NCBI GenBank assembly: GCA_900551235.1
Contig: URUU01000004.1
Location: forward strand, 1 to 64,000
Source: an uncultured Lachnospiraceae bacterium
GTDB lineage: Bacteria > Bacillota > Clostridia > Lachnospirales > Lachnospiraceae
Reading direction: 5' to 3'
Length of the DNA stretch: 64,000 nucleotides
Part shown: in pieces, positions 16,002-24,986 of the stretch
Layout: each line of letters starts with the position of its first letter
How positions within the stretch are numbered: position 1 is the stretch's first letter
The notes under the pieces: generated by a model
What the model was told of the DNA's origin: nothing
Database searches by the model: none
Seen by the model: the letters and a program-made list of their open reading frames with translations, nothing else
Made by a program: the position numbers and the translations under genes

Positions 16002-19000
16002 CACTCATCCTCCTGCATCATTTTCCAGATTTCTTCCGGTTTGAAATCTTTGAGCCTGCGGTAATTTATCCCCGGTATCTTCCGGTCAAAGCCACAGATA
16101 TCTTTGAAATCACAGTAATCACATGCTGTCCTTCCATTCTTCTCATAAGGATCCAGACTTGCTTTTCCCTCCAGGATCTCGCATCCGATCTGCTTCATTT
16201 TTTCCCGGACATATCCGGACAGTGCCAGAAGCTGCTCCGTGGATGCCACAGAGGAATAACGGCTGTAGCTTCCATCCTTGTTTCTGGATACCGGGATCAC
16301 ATCCGAGGATTTTTCCAGGTTAAGATCCATCGCCTTTACGATTGCTTCTTCCCCATTTACCAGACCGTTCGGCCGCAGTTCTTTTAACATCCGCCGGCTG
16401 GTTTCTTCCGGTGTTTCATCCTCTTTTTGATCCAGCAGCGGATCTTTCATGTTATAATAAAAAATCCCCGCAGGTTTAACCTTTTTATGCGGATGGATCC
16501 GTTGCTCCAGTTCCATGGCTGCATTTAAGTACACCACAAGCTGGAGCTGCAGTCCATAATAAAAATCCTGCAGATCAAAGACTTTGTTTCCCGATTTGTA
16601 ATCAATGACTTTCACATAAATTTCTTCTTCCGTCTCACAGGTATCGATCCGGTCGATCCTTCCTTTCAGACGCATATGACCATGTTCTGCAAGTGTCAGA
16701 TTAACCGACTCAAGTTCTGTGGAGCTTAAGAATGGAACTTCAAAATTCGAAGGAATAAATTTACCGGCACGCACCTGACTGGTCAGTGCCCATATGGTAC
16801 GCTCCATGATCCGCTTCATCCTCTTTATCATGTACTCATTTCTTGCACTGGAATGCAGCAGGGCCGATGCGTACTGCTCCGAAACTTCCTCCACCGTCTC
16901 CTGCGTCAGCCGCTTCTGTTCGCCCTGCGGGATCGTAAACCAGTCGTAGCCGCTCTGCTCTACTTTCCTTGCATAATGCTCCAGTACCTTATGGAAAATA
17001 TTTCCCATATCCACCGGCTGGAATACAAACCGTTCCCGTGGAGATACCCGAAGACCGTAACGCAGAAAATGTGCATACGAGCAGGCGGAAAACTGTTCCA
17101 GCCGGCTCACACTGTTGACCAGTGTCTGACCATAAAGCCGTTTTGCTGTTCCCTGGCTCATTCCCTGTGTGCTTCCATGCAGAAATGCCGCATCGATCAG
17201 TTCCGTCACCTTTTTCCGGTAATCCTCCTGCGTCTCATACCATGCCAGCAGTCCCAGCGTGCTTTTATCCGGACTCCCCTCTGCCGCTTTCCGCAGTCCT
17301 TCTGTCAGATAACCAAGACCGCTGTCTGCCGAAGTCATGCCGCGGATGGGATTCCCGGCAAGATCCTCAGCCTGTACTACGAGCTGCGGAAACATCCGGC
17401 AGATGGTTCCGATCACATAGGACGGCCGCAGTGCCCTGCCATCCAGTCCCATCCGCCCATAGGAGAGATAAAGTTTTTGTGAAGGTTTTGTAAGATTAAG
17501 ATAAAGATAAAATTTCTGGATATAGCTGTTTTCACGTGCGGTCGGTGCCAGCTCCATTCCATACTCTGACAGTTCTTCCCGATCCATATCCGATAAAATG
17601 TTGGTCTTTTCTTCTTTTTTCGGCACCCAGCCGTCATTGAGTCCAAGGAAAAACAATACTTTAATACCCTTCAGCCTTGTTCTTTCGATATCGCCCACCA
17701 GAACACAGTCCATTGTCGGCGGAACCATGCCTACTTTCGCTTCTTCGAATCCGGCATCCAGGATTTCCGCATACTCCTTAAGGCTCATCGGCTCATCCCC
17801 CAGAAGTTCCACCAGTTTGTCAAACAATTCGATCACAATCCCATAGATCTGTTCGTACTCCCGCGCAAGGTCATAAGCTTCTTCCTGTTCAAAACGTTCC
17901 CTGTATGCCTGCATTTTCTGTTCTATGTCACAGGACTGCATCAAATGATACAATGCCTCTGTTTTCTGTCTTACGCACCCATCCTTTTCTTTTACCTGAT
18001 CGACAAACGCAAGCAGGGACGGCAGGATTTTTTCTTTCATTTCCTGACAGGCTTCTGCCTCTGTTTTCTTCTGCTCTTCGTATGGATCTGTCTCCAGATT
18101 TTCTTTTTTCTCATACCAGACTGCTTCCCAGCGTCTGCGGCTTTGGATCCCGTTTGCCAGAACATAATTTTCCAGCCTGTCCACCTCATCTTTTGAAAGC
18201 GGACTAAGCCCCGTTCTCAGATAGCGGAATACACTTTCATAACGAAAACTTTTCGCAGCGATCTGAAGTGCTGCCCGCAGAAATTCTACCATAGGATTGA
18301 GAATGATCTTCCGAGTCCGGTCAATAAAACAGGGAATGTCTTTTTCCTGAAGTACTTTTTTCATATGATCGCCAAAGGACTCCATATCACCGGTAATCAC
18401 GGCTATTTCACGGTAGCGCAGCTTCTCATCGCGTACCAGATGCCAGATCGTGCGTGCCGCAAATTCCGCTTCTGCTGCTGCATCCTTTGCCTCATGCAGA
18501 GAAATCTGCCTCTCCAGTTCTTCCACTGATGCGGCTTCAAAGCTCTGTCTGCCATGCCGGAATACATGGCTTTCCAGAAATGCCAGTGCCGGTGTACCTC
18601 GAAAACGGACACAACCGTCTTTTCCCAGTACTTCCGGTGTTTCCATCCTGCATCCGCTCTCTTTTGCCGTCTGTGCAAGTCCCTGCATGGTCTTTTTGCT
18701 CAGATAGGAAAGTTTATGCATGGAAACTTTTTTCATCGGATCTTCCCAGGCATCGAGTGTCATGGTCACATAGATCTTGTCTGCCGTCTGCATCAGTTCC
18801 CGGAGCAGTTTTTTCTGGATCGGAGTAAAGCCGGTAAAACCATCCAGTGCGATCACGCAGTCTTTTAAGATCCGTGATTTTCTGACCACATTGCAGAGTT
18901 CTTCGAGAATTTCCTCTGAAGTGATGTATTTGCCCTGCAGCTCCTGTTCAAACCCTTCGTACAGATTTTTTATATCTTTTAATTTATAGTATAATGCATC

Positions 19001-19444
19001 TTTCTTTCCATTTTCAATCTGTGCATCCAGTTCTTCGAGCGAAACATCATACTGTTTCAGTTCCGAAATTACCGATTTTACCTGTGAAATATAGCCAGGT
19101 TTGCGGAAATTTCTTCCAAGAACCGTAAGATTTTCTTTCTGACGGGATGCAACGCGGCGTAAAAGCAGATTCTTTCCGGTATCTTCCAGAACCGTATGGC
19201 TGTCCACTCCGACTTCTTCAAAAATTCTCCATGCAAGGCGCAGAAAACTCTGCACATCGATGTTCTGGATTCCTTTGCGCGGATGCAGCTCCACCAGTTC
19301 ACGCTGCGTCTGCATGGTGAACTGCTCCGGAACGATCACAATAAACTCCCTCTGTGGCTCCCGCATGGATTGCTCTATGATTTTTTTATAAAGTGTATAA
19401 GATTTTCCACTGCCTGACGGACCGTAGATCAACTGCAACGACAT
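16001..19444 (-). CDS. addB: ATP-dependent helicase/deoxyribonuclease subunit B
   Basis: About 1147 residues. The N-terminal P-loop is GPSGSGKS (residues 8-15), and the C-terminal nuclease domain carries VIDYKSGNKVFDL plus the cysteines of the iron-sulfur staple: CSYAHF earlier and CDYCDFKDIC near the end, as in AddB of Bacillus. The ATG at 19444 is preferred to the one at 19450 because AGGAAGGG stands eight bases upstream. It is co-transcribed with addA. Confidence 0.96.
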   Translation of the reverse strand: MSLQLIYGPSGSGKSYTLYKKIIEQSMREPQREFIVIVPEQFTMQTQRELVELHPRKGIQNIDVQSFLRLAWRIFEEVGVDSHTVLEDTGKNLLLRRVASRQKENLTVLGRNFRKPGYISQVKSVISELKQYDVSLEELDAQIENGKKDALYYKLKDIKNLYEGFEQELQGKYITSEEILEELCNVVRKSRILKDCVIALDGFTGFTPIQKKLLRELMQTADKIYVTMTLDAWEDPMKKVSMHKLSYLSKKTMQGLAQTAKESGCRMETPEVLGKDGCVRFRGTPALAFLESHVFRHGRQSFEAASVEELERQISLHEAKDAAAEAEFAARTIWHLVRDEKLRYREIAVITGDMESFGDHMKKVLQEKDIPCFIDRTRKIILNPMVEFLRAALQIAAKSFRYESVFRYLRTGLSPLSKDEVDRLENYVLANGIQSRRRWEAVWYEKKENLETDPYEEQKKTEAEACQEMKEKILPSLLAFVDQVKEKDGCVRQKTEALYHLMQSCDIEQKMQAYRERFEQEEAYDLAREYEQIYGIVIELFDKLVELLGDEPMSLKEYAEILDAGFEEAKVGMVPPTMDCVLVGDIERTRLKGIKVLFFLGLNDGWVPKKEEKTNILSDMDREELSEYGMELAPTARENSYIQKFYLYLNLTKPSQKLYLSYGRMGLDGRALRPSYVIGTICRMFPQLVVQAEDLAGNPIRGMTSADSGLGYLTEGLRKAAEGSPDKSTLGLLAWYETQEDYRKKVTELIDAAFLHGSTQGMSQGTAKRLYGQTLVNSVSRLEQFSACSYAHFLRYGLRVSPRERFVFQPVDMGNIFHKVLEHYARKVEQSGYDWFTIPQGEQKRLTQETVEEVSEQYASALLHSSARNEYMIKRMKRIMERTIWALTSQVRAGKFIPSNFEVPFLSSTELESVNLTLAEHGHMRLKGRIDRIDTCETEEEIYVKVIDYKSGNKVFDLQDFYYGLQLQLVVYLNAAMELEQRIHPHKKVKPAGIFYYNMKDPLLDQKEDETPEETSRRMLKELRPNGLVNGEEAIVKAMDLNLEKSSDVIPVSRNKDGSYSRYSSVASTEQLLALSGYVREKMKQIGCEILEGKASLDPYEKNGRTACDYCDFKDICGFDRKIPGINYRRLKDFKPEEIWKMMQEDE

Positions 19445-19485
19445 AAGCATTTCCCTTCCTGTGTCCTTGTTTTGCCTGATGCTGC

Positions 19486-19522
19486 AAAGTGGTCCCGCAC
19501 ACAGTACAGAACCACTTTTTTT
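19486..19522. terminator. Hairpin between valS and addB
   Basis: AAAGTGGTCC (19486-19495) pairs with GAACCACTTT (19509-19518), and seven Ts follow on the plus strand. For valS on the minus strand the tail is only TTTGC, so it should terminate minus transcription weakly. Confidence 0.5.
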
Positions 19523-19552
19523 ACATTAAGAATGCCTGATGCATCCTGTATC

Positions 19553-22204
19553 CTATCTTGCCTGAAGATGAGCCAGTCTTTCTTTTACCTGATCCATCAT
19601 CTGGCTGTATTTTTCTAATTTTGCACGTTCTTCTGCAATCTTGCTCTCCGGTGCCTTGCTCATAAAACGCTCATTGCTCAGCATACCGTTGACACGTGCC
19701 AGCTCTTTTGTCAGACGCTGTTCTTCTTTTTTCAGCCGCCCGATCTCTTTGTCGATGTCAACCAGCTCTGCAAACGGCATATAGATGACTGCCTCCGGAA
19801 GCACGGCGGATACTGCATCTTCGTCGATGCCGCTGCGGTCTGCCTGAACATTCACTTCACTTGCACTTCCGAGGGTCGCAAAGAATACTTTTCCGTTTTC
19901 GAACGTATTTCTCACATTCTCGCTTTCGGATACGACAAATACTTTTGCTTTTTTGCTTGGCGGTACGTTCATGCCGGTACGCACGTTTCGGATGGCGCGG
20001 ACTGCCTCTTTGATCATCTCAACGGCTGCCTCATCCTCGGCAAAATGCCATTTTTCGGTAAATTCCGGCCACCTGGAGATCATGATGGATTCTTCCTCGG
20101 ACTGCAGCGTGCAGAAGATTTCTTCTGTAATAAACGGCATATATGGATGCAGCAGTTTCAGGGCATTTACCAGAACGTTTTTCAGCGTCCACAGTGCCGC
20201 GGATTTTGTCGTATCCTCATCATTGTACAGACGCGGTTTTACCATCTCGATGTACCAGTCACAGAATTCTTCCCAGATAAAATCATATACTTTCTGAACG
20301 GCAATACCAAGTTCATATTTATCCATGTTTTCGGTTACTTCTTTTGCCAGTGTATTGACTTTGGAGAGGATCCATTTATCGGCTGCGGTCAGTTGATCTT
20401 CCGGCATTTCGCCCGGAACTTCTGCTTTTTCCAGGTTCATCATGATAAATCTGGATGCATTCCATACTTTATTTGCGAAGTTGCGGCTTGCCTCGACACG
20501 TTCCATGTAGAAACGCATGTCATTTCCAGGAGCATTTCCGGTGATCAGCGTCAGACGCAGCGCATCTGCTCCGTACTGGTCGATGATCTCCAGCGGATCG
20601 ATACCGTTTCCTAAAGATTTACTCATCTTTCTTCCCTGGGAATCACGCACCAGACCGTGGATCAGCACATGATGGAACGGCACTTTTCCGGTCTGTTCGA
20701 TCGCAGAAAATACCATACGGATCACCCAGAAGAAAATGATATCATATCCGGTTACCAGCACATCGGTCGGATAGAAATAGTCAAAATCTTCGGTCTTTTC
20801 CGGCCAGCCAAGTGTGGAGAACGGCCAAAGTGCGGAGGAGAACCAGGTATCCAGCGTATCTTCATCCTGTTTGAAGTGCGTGCATCCGCATTTCGGGCAG
20901 ATCTTCGGCATTTCTTTTGCAACAACTACTTCGCCGCACTCATCACAGTAATATGCCGGGATACGGTGTCCCCACCAGAGCTGTCTGGAAATACACCAGT
21001 CGCGGATGTTCTCCAGCCAGTGCAGGTAAATCTTGTCAAAACGATCCGGTACAAAGTTCAGTTCCTTGTTTTTCAGTGCTTCAACTGCCGGTTTTGCCAT
21101 CTCCTGCATCTTTACAAACCACTGCGGTTTGATCATCGGTTCAACGGTTGTCTTACAGCGGTCATGTGTACCGACGCTGTGTGTATGCGGAACCACTTTT
21201 ACCAGCAGTCCCAGTGCATCCAGGTCTGCTACCATGGCTTTTCTTGCCTCATAACGATCCATGCCTGCGTATTTGCCGCCCAGTTCGTTGATGGTCGCAT
21301 CGTCGTTCATGATGTTGATCTCCGGCAGATTGTGTCTCTTGCCGACTTCAAAGTCGTTCGGGTCATGTGCCGGTGTGATCTTCACGCATCCGGTTCCGAA
21401 CTCTTTATCTACATAAGAATCTGCGATCACCGGAATCTCACGGTCGGTCAGCGGCAGCTTCAGCATCTTGCCGATCAGATCCTGATATCTTTCATCTTCC
21501 GGATTGACTGCAACGGCGGTATCTCCGAGCAGCGTCTCCGGACGGGTGGTTGCGATCTCCACAAAACGTCCTTCTTCTCCGACGATCGGATAATTGATAT
21601 GCCAGAAAAATCCGTCCTGATCGACATGTTCTACCTCTGCATCTGAAATGGAAGTTTTACATACCGGACACCAGTTGATGATTCTGGAACCTTTGTAAAT
21701 ATATCCCTTATTATACAATTTCACGAAAACTTCTTCGACTGCTTTGGAGCATCCTTCGTCCATTGTGAAACGTTCTCTGTCCCAGTCAGCAGAAGAACCC
21801 AGTTTTTTCAACTGGTTTACGATACGTCCGCCGTATTCCTCTTTCCACTCCCAAGCGTGTTTTAAGAATTCCTCGCGTCCGATATCGTTTTTATCAATGC
21901 CCTGCTCTTTGAGTTTCTGGATAACCTTTACTTCCGTAGCGATCGCCGCGTGGTCGGTTCCCGGCTGCCACAGTGCATTGTAGCCCTGCATTCTCTTGTA
22001 ACGGATCAGGATATCCTGCATCGTGTTGTCAAGTGCGTGTCCCATATGCAGCTGACCGGTTACGTTTGGCGGCGGCATAACGATCGTAAACGGTTTCTTG
22101 CTGCGGTCAACTTCCGCATGAAAATACTTTTTATCCAGCCAGTTCTGATAGATACGATCCTCGATTCCCTTTGGATCATAAGTCTTTGCCAATTCTTTGC
22201 TCAT
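19553..22204 (-). CDS. valS: Valine--tRNA ligase
   Basis: 883 residues, full length. HIGH motif HMGH at residues 53-56 after PPPNVTGQL, KMSKS motif in GRKMSKSLGNG, a zinc-type pair of CxxC motifs (CDECGEVV, CPKCGC) in the connective region, and the C-terminal coiled-coil tRNA-binding arm (EIGRLKKEEQRLTKELARV). It attaches valine to tRNA-Val and edits mischarged threonine in its CP1 domain. GGAGG precedes the ATG. Expression is controlled by the T-box leader upstream. Confidence 0.98.
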   Translation of the reverse strand: MSKELAKTYDPKGIEDRIYQNWLDKKYFHAEVDRSKKPFTIVMPPPNVTGQLHMGHALDNTMQDILIRYKRMQGYNALWQPGTDHAAIATEVKVIQKLKEQGIDKNDIGREEFLKHAWEWKEEYGGRIVNQLKKLGSSADWDRERFTMDEGCSKAVEEVFVKLYNKGYIYKGSRIINWCPVCKTSISDAEVEHVDQDGFFWHINYPIVGEEGRFVEIATTRPETLLGDTAVAVNPEDERYQDLIGKMLKLPLTDREIPVIADSYVDKEFGTGCVKITPAHDPNDFEVGKRHNLPEINIMNDDATINELGGKYAGMDRYEARKAMVADLDALGLLVKVVPHTHSVGTHDRCKTTVEPMIKPQWFVKMQEMAKPAVEALKNKELNFVPDRFDKIYLHWLENIRDWCISRQLWWGHRIPAYYCDECGEVVVAKEMPKICPKCGCTHFKQDEDTLDTWFSSALWPFSTLGWPEKTEDFDYFYPTDVLVTGYDIIFFWVIRMVFSAIEQTGKVPFHHVLIHGLVRDSQGRKMSKSLGNGIDPLEIIDQYGADALRLTLITGNAPGNDMRFYMERVEASRNFANKVWNASRFIMMNLEKAEVPGEMPEDQLTAADKWILSKVNTLAKEVTENMDKYELGIAVQKVYDFIWEEFCDWYIEMVKPRLYNDEDTTKSAALWTLKNVLVNALKLLHPYMPFITEEIFCTLQSEEESIMISRWPEFTEKWHFAEDEAAVEMIKEAVRAIRNVRTGMNVPPSKKAKVFVVSESENVRNTFENGKVFFATLGSASEVNVQADRSGIDEDAVSAVLPEAVIYMPFAELVDIDKEIGRLKKEEQRLTKELARVNGMLSNERFMSKAPESKIAEERAKLEKYSQMMDQVKERLAHLQAR

Positions 22205-22238
22205 GTTGTCCTCCTGCTGTTGTTTTATTATAAGAAAA

Positions 22239-22258
22239 AATCTCGCTCGCGGAGCGTT
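22239..22258 (-). terminator. Second, weak hairpin in the valS leader
   Basis: After the T-box terminator, minus-strand CGCTC-CGC-GAGCG is followed by AGATTTTTTC. The stem is short (5 bp). Confidence 0.35.
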
Positions 22259-22292
22259 TTTAATTTCACAGGACGCAATTTCCTATGAAATG

Positions 22293-22594
22293 AAAAACCC
22301 CTTGCATCATCTCTTAAAGAGATCATGCAAAGGGCGTAATTTACGCGGTACCACCTTTTTCGCATGCATCACAATGTAGCGACTGCTTTTCTTTACTCAT
22401 TGCATCGCAATCATCTTATTTTGTTTATGCATGCCTCATTTCCCTGTAACGTGGGGTTACGTGAAAGCCTACTGTTCAGCCCTCCGGCTCCAAAGCTACC
22501 TTCCATCCACGCATCCTTAGGTTTCCTTTCAGCCTGCGAAAAACCCTCTCTGAAAGAGCTGTGCATGTACTCCTCTTCTTCCTCGCCTTTATTC
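22293..22594 (-). promoter_or_regulatory. T-box leader of valS
   Basis: On the minus strand the T-box sequence GGTGGTACCGCG (22355-22344) is preceded by a long structured stem I region with CAGAGAGGG and GGCTGAAAG elements, and followed by a terminator: CTTTGCATGATCTCT pairs with AGAGATGATGCAAGG, then TTTTT (22333-22293). Uncharged tRNA-Val would bind and switch the terminator to an antiterminator. A GTA triplet at 22472-22470, after CTGAACA, is a candidate valine specifier, but its position in the specifier loop needs folding. Confidence 0.92.
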
Positions 22595-22600
22595 TCGTTA

Positions 22601-22629
22601 ATCATAGCGGAGGCGGGCAGATTTGTCAA
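22601..22629 (-). promoter_or_regulatory. Promoter of the valS T-box transcript
   Basis: Minus strand TTGACA (22629-22624), 17-base spacer, TATGAT (22606-22601). Transcription would start near 22594. Confidence 0.88.
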
Positions 22630-22688
22630 GAGATTGCCGGGTGTAAATGTGAAAATAGTATTGAGCCGGCCAGCAATCCATGATACAC

Positions 22689-22717
22689 TTGACACACAGA
22701 AGATTTTGCAATATTTC
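22689..22717 (+). promoter_or_regulatory. Possible promoter of the Lon-like ATPase gene
   Basis: TTGACA (22689-22694), 17-base spacer and TATTTC (22712-22717). The -35 box is perfect, the -10 box is poor. Confidence 0.45.
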
Positions 22718-22755
22718 GCTTTTCTTTCTGGTGCGAATGAAGAAAGGAGTTTTTT

Positions 22756-24246
22756 ATGCCTGTATTTGATTTTAATAATACCCCGGAGCCAGATGTTGTT
22801 CCGGAATGTACTTATACCACGTTTGCTTCCGACGAAAATGTTTCTTCCGCAGACAAGCCGCTTCTTGTACTTGACAACAGCAAACGTGCCTGGAATCATC
22901 ATTCCTGCGGAACGTTTACCAATCAGAATAAGCGTACTGCTTTTGATTTTAAAGAGGACGATGGTTTCACTGTTACTGCCGATATCAAAAAAGTGGATGC
23001 CCGCTTCGTAAGCCTGCTGCGCTGGCTCGGTGAAAACCACATCCCGGTCCGTTTATCCGGCGAAAACCGCGCGGATGGCTACATGGTCTACCGTATCCGT
23101 GAGACTGCTTTTGGCGGCGGCACCAAGCTTTCCGCAGAGGATGGTTTCCTGCAGTTTATGATCGAGCGTCTGCTCGCAAGCAATACCCCGCTGGAAGAAT
23201 GTGAGGACGAAGATCTGGAAGAAGTCGGCGATGAGATGAAACTGACCAGCCTTCAGAGCATCACAGACTTTATGACCTGTGCCGGCCGCACGCTCCCGGA
23301 CAACATCCGTCTGTGGGCAAGACGCAACCTCGCCGTTGCACGCTCCCACGAGGTTTCACCGGAAGAACGCCGCCATGCCCAGCGTGCACTCTCTATCATG
23401 ATGAATATTCAATGGAAGAGCAATTATTTCGAAGCGATCGATCCGGTTGCCGCACGCCGCATCCTCGATGAGGAACTTTACGGTATGGAGCGCGTCAAAC
23501 AGCGTATCATGGAGACGATCATCCAGATCAACCGTACTCACACACTGCCGGCATATGGTCTGCTCTTAGTCGGTCCTGCCGGAACCGGTAAATCTCAGAT
23601 TGCCTACGCTGTAGCACGTATCCTGCGCCTGCCGTGGACGACGCTCGACATGAGTTCCATCAACGATCCGGAACAGCTTACCGGAAGCTCCCGTGTCTAT
23701 GCCAACGCAAAACCAGGTATTATTATGGAAGCTTTCTCAGTATCCGGAGAATCCAATCTGGTCTTTATCATCAATGAGCTGGATAAAGCTGCCTCCGGCA
23801 AAGGAAACGGAAATCCGGCAGATGTGCTCCTGACACTGCTTGATAATCTTGGCTTTACGGACAACTACATGGAATGTATGATTCCGACCACCGGCGTTTA
23901 CCCGATCGCTACAGCCAACAACAAAGAGCAGATCAGTGCACCTCTGATGTCACGTTTTGCAGTGATCGACATCCCGGATTACACTCCGGAGGAGAAAAAG
24001 ATCATCTTCTCCAGGTTTGCACTTCCGAAGATCCTCAAACGTATGAGCCTGAAAGAAAGTGAATGCACGATGACCGAAGAAGCATTAGATGCTGTCATCG
24101 AACTGTTCTCCAACACCTCCGGAATCCGTGATCTGGAACAGGCAGCCGAACATCTCGCAGCAAACGCCCTGTATCAGATCGAAGTCAGCCATGTTTCCAA
24201 AGTTGTCTTTACCGCAGATATGGTACGCAGTCTCTTACGCGATTAA
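22756..24246 (+). CDS. Lon-like AAA+ ATPase without a protease domain
   Basis: 496 residues; AAGGAG precedes the ATG. Residues about 1-200 are an unassigned N-terminal region with an acidic stretch near 148-160. Residues about 225-495 are an AAA+ module closest to that of Lon: the DEELYGMERVKQRIMETI lead-in, Walker A GPAGTGKS (273-280), Walker B LVFIINELDK (335-344), where the usual first Asp is Asn340 but the catalytic Glu341 is kept, sensor TANN, and arginine-finger region LMSRFAVI. There is no Lon N domain and no Ser-Lys protease domain; the protein ends right after the helical AAA lid. It may be an unfoldase or remodelling ATPase with an unknown partner. It is monocistronic and divergent from valS. 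Confidence 0.85.
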   Translation: MPVFDFNNTPEPDVVPECTYTTFASDENVSSADKPLLVLDNSKRAWNHHSCGTFTNQNKRTAFDFKEDDGFTVTADIKKVDARFVSLLRWLGENHIPVRLSGENRADGYMVYRIRETAFGGGTKLSAEDGFLQFMIERLLASNTPLEECEDEDLEEVGDEMKLTSLQSITDFMTCAGRTLPDNIRLWARRNLAVARSHEVSPEERRHAQRALSIMMNIQWKSNYFEAIDPVAARRILDEELYGMERVKQRIMETIIQINRTHTLPAYGLLLVGPAGTGKSQIAYAVARILRLPWTTLDMSSINDPEQLTGSSRVYANAKPGIIMEAFSVSGESNLVFIINELDKAASGKGNGNPADVLLTLLDNLGFTDNYMECMIPTTGVYPIATANNKEQISAPLMSRFAVIDIPDYTPEEKKIIFSRFALPKILKRMSLKESECTMTEEALDAVIELFSNTSGIRDLEQAAEHLAANALYQIEVSHVSKVVFTADMVRSLLRD

Positions 24247-24259
24247 AACAGCACATTGT

Positions 24260-24318
24260 CAAAAACCTCTCACAGAAATCCGTGTTTTATAGCGGATATT
24301 CTGCAAGAGGTTTTTGTA
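24260..24318. terminator. Bidirectional terminator between the Lon-like ATPase and engB
   Basis: AAAAACCTCT...CAGAAATCCG pairs with CGGATATTCTG...AGAGGTTTTT; T runs follow on both strands. It serves two convergent genes. Confidence 0.85.
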
Positions 24319-24320
24319 TC

Positions 24321-24959
24321 TTATTCACATATCAGAAATTCTTCGATCACACTCCAGATTTCTTCTCTTCCCTGCTTTGTCTCTGCTGAAAATGGAATCA
24401 CCAGTGTTCCTTTTTCCACCTGCAATCCCTGTTTGATGGCTTTCACCTGTTTCTGAACCTGGCTTCTTTTAATCTTATCCAGTTTGGTTGCGATAATGAT
24501 CGGTAAGAAACCATTGTGCAGAATCCAGTCATACATCTGCCTGTCGTTTGCAGACGGATCATGACGGATATCGATCAGAAGAAATACTGCCCGCAACTGC
24601 CTTGATTTATGCAGATAATCTTCGATCATCTTTCCCCATTTCTGCTTTTCATTCTGGGAAACTTTTGCATAACCATATCCCGGCAGATCCACCAGATATA
24701 CTTTTTCATCAGCAGATACCATACCCTGTGCTTCTTTTCTGGTCTCTCTGCGTCCGGTCACTGCATAGAAATTGATGGTCTGTGTCTTTCCCGGTGCAGA
24801 ACTGGTACGTGCAAGGGATTTTCGGTTCATCAGTCCATTGATCAGAGACGATTTTCCTACATTGGATTTCCCTGCAAATGCTACTTCTGTCTTTTCATTT
24901 TCCGGCAGTTTGCTGGTGATTCCGCAGACGGTTTCCAACTCTGCATTCTTTACGATCAT
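24321..24959 (-). CDS. engB: Ribosome biogenesis GTPase EngB/YsxC
   Basis: 212 residues. All GTPase motifs are visible: G1 FAGKSNVGKSSLING, G2 region SSAPGKTQTINF, G3 DLPGYGYAKVS and G4 TKLDK. YsxC is needed for late assembly of the 50S subunit. It lies 27 bases downstream of lon with a GGAGG site, the same arrangement as lonA-ysxC in Bacillus subtilis, so it is the last gene of the clpX-lon-engB unit. Confidence 0.96.
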   Translation of the reverse strand: MIVKNAELETVCGITSKLPENEKTEVAFAGKSNVGKSSLINGLMNRKSLARTSSAPGKTQTINFYAVTGRRETRKEAQGMVSADEKVYLVDLPGYGYAKVSQNEKQKWGKMIEDYLHKSRQLRAVFLLIDIRHDPSANDRQMYDWILHNGFLPIIIATKLDKIKRSQVQKQVKAIKQGLQVEKGTLVIPFSAETKQGREEIWSVIEEFLICE

Positions 24960-24986
24960 CTCGCTTCCTCCTGTTTTCTTTTGACT

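Noticed and set aside
16002..16004. GTG start of addA
   Set aside because: The ATG one codon later has the better-spaced AGGAGG and matches the TGATG overlap with addB.
24548..24984. Plus-strand frames antisense to engB
   Set aside because: No ribosome-binding site and engB has all GTPase motifs.
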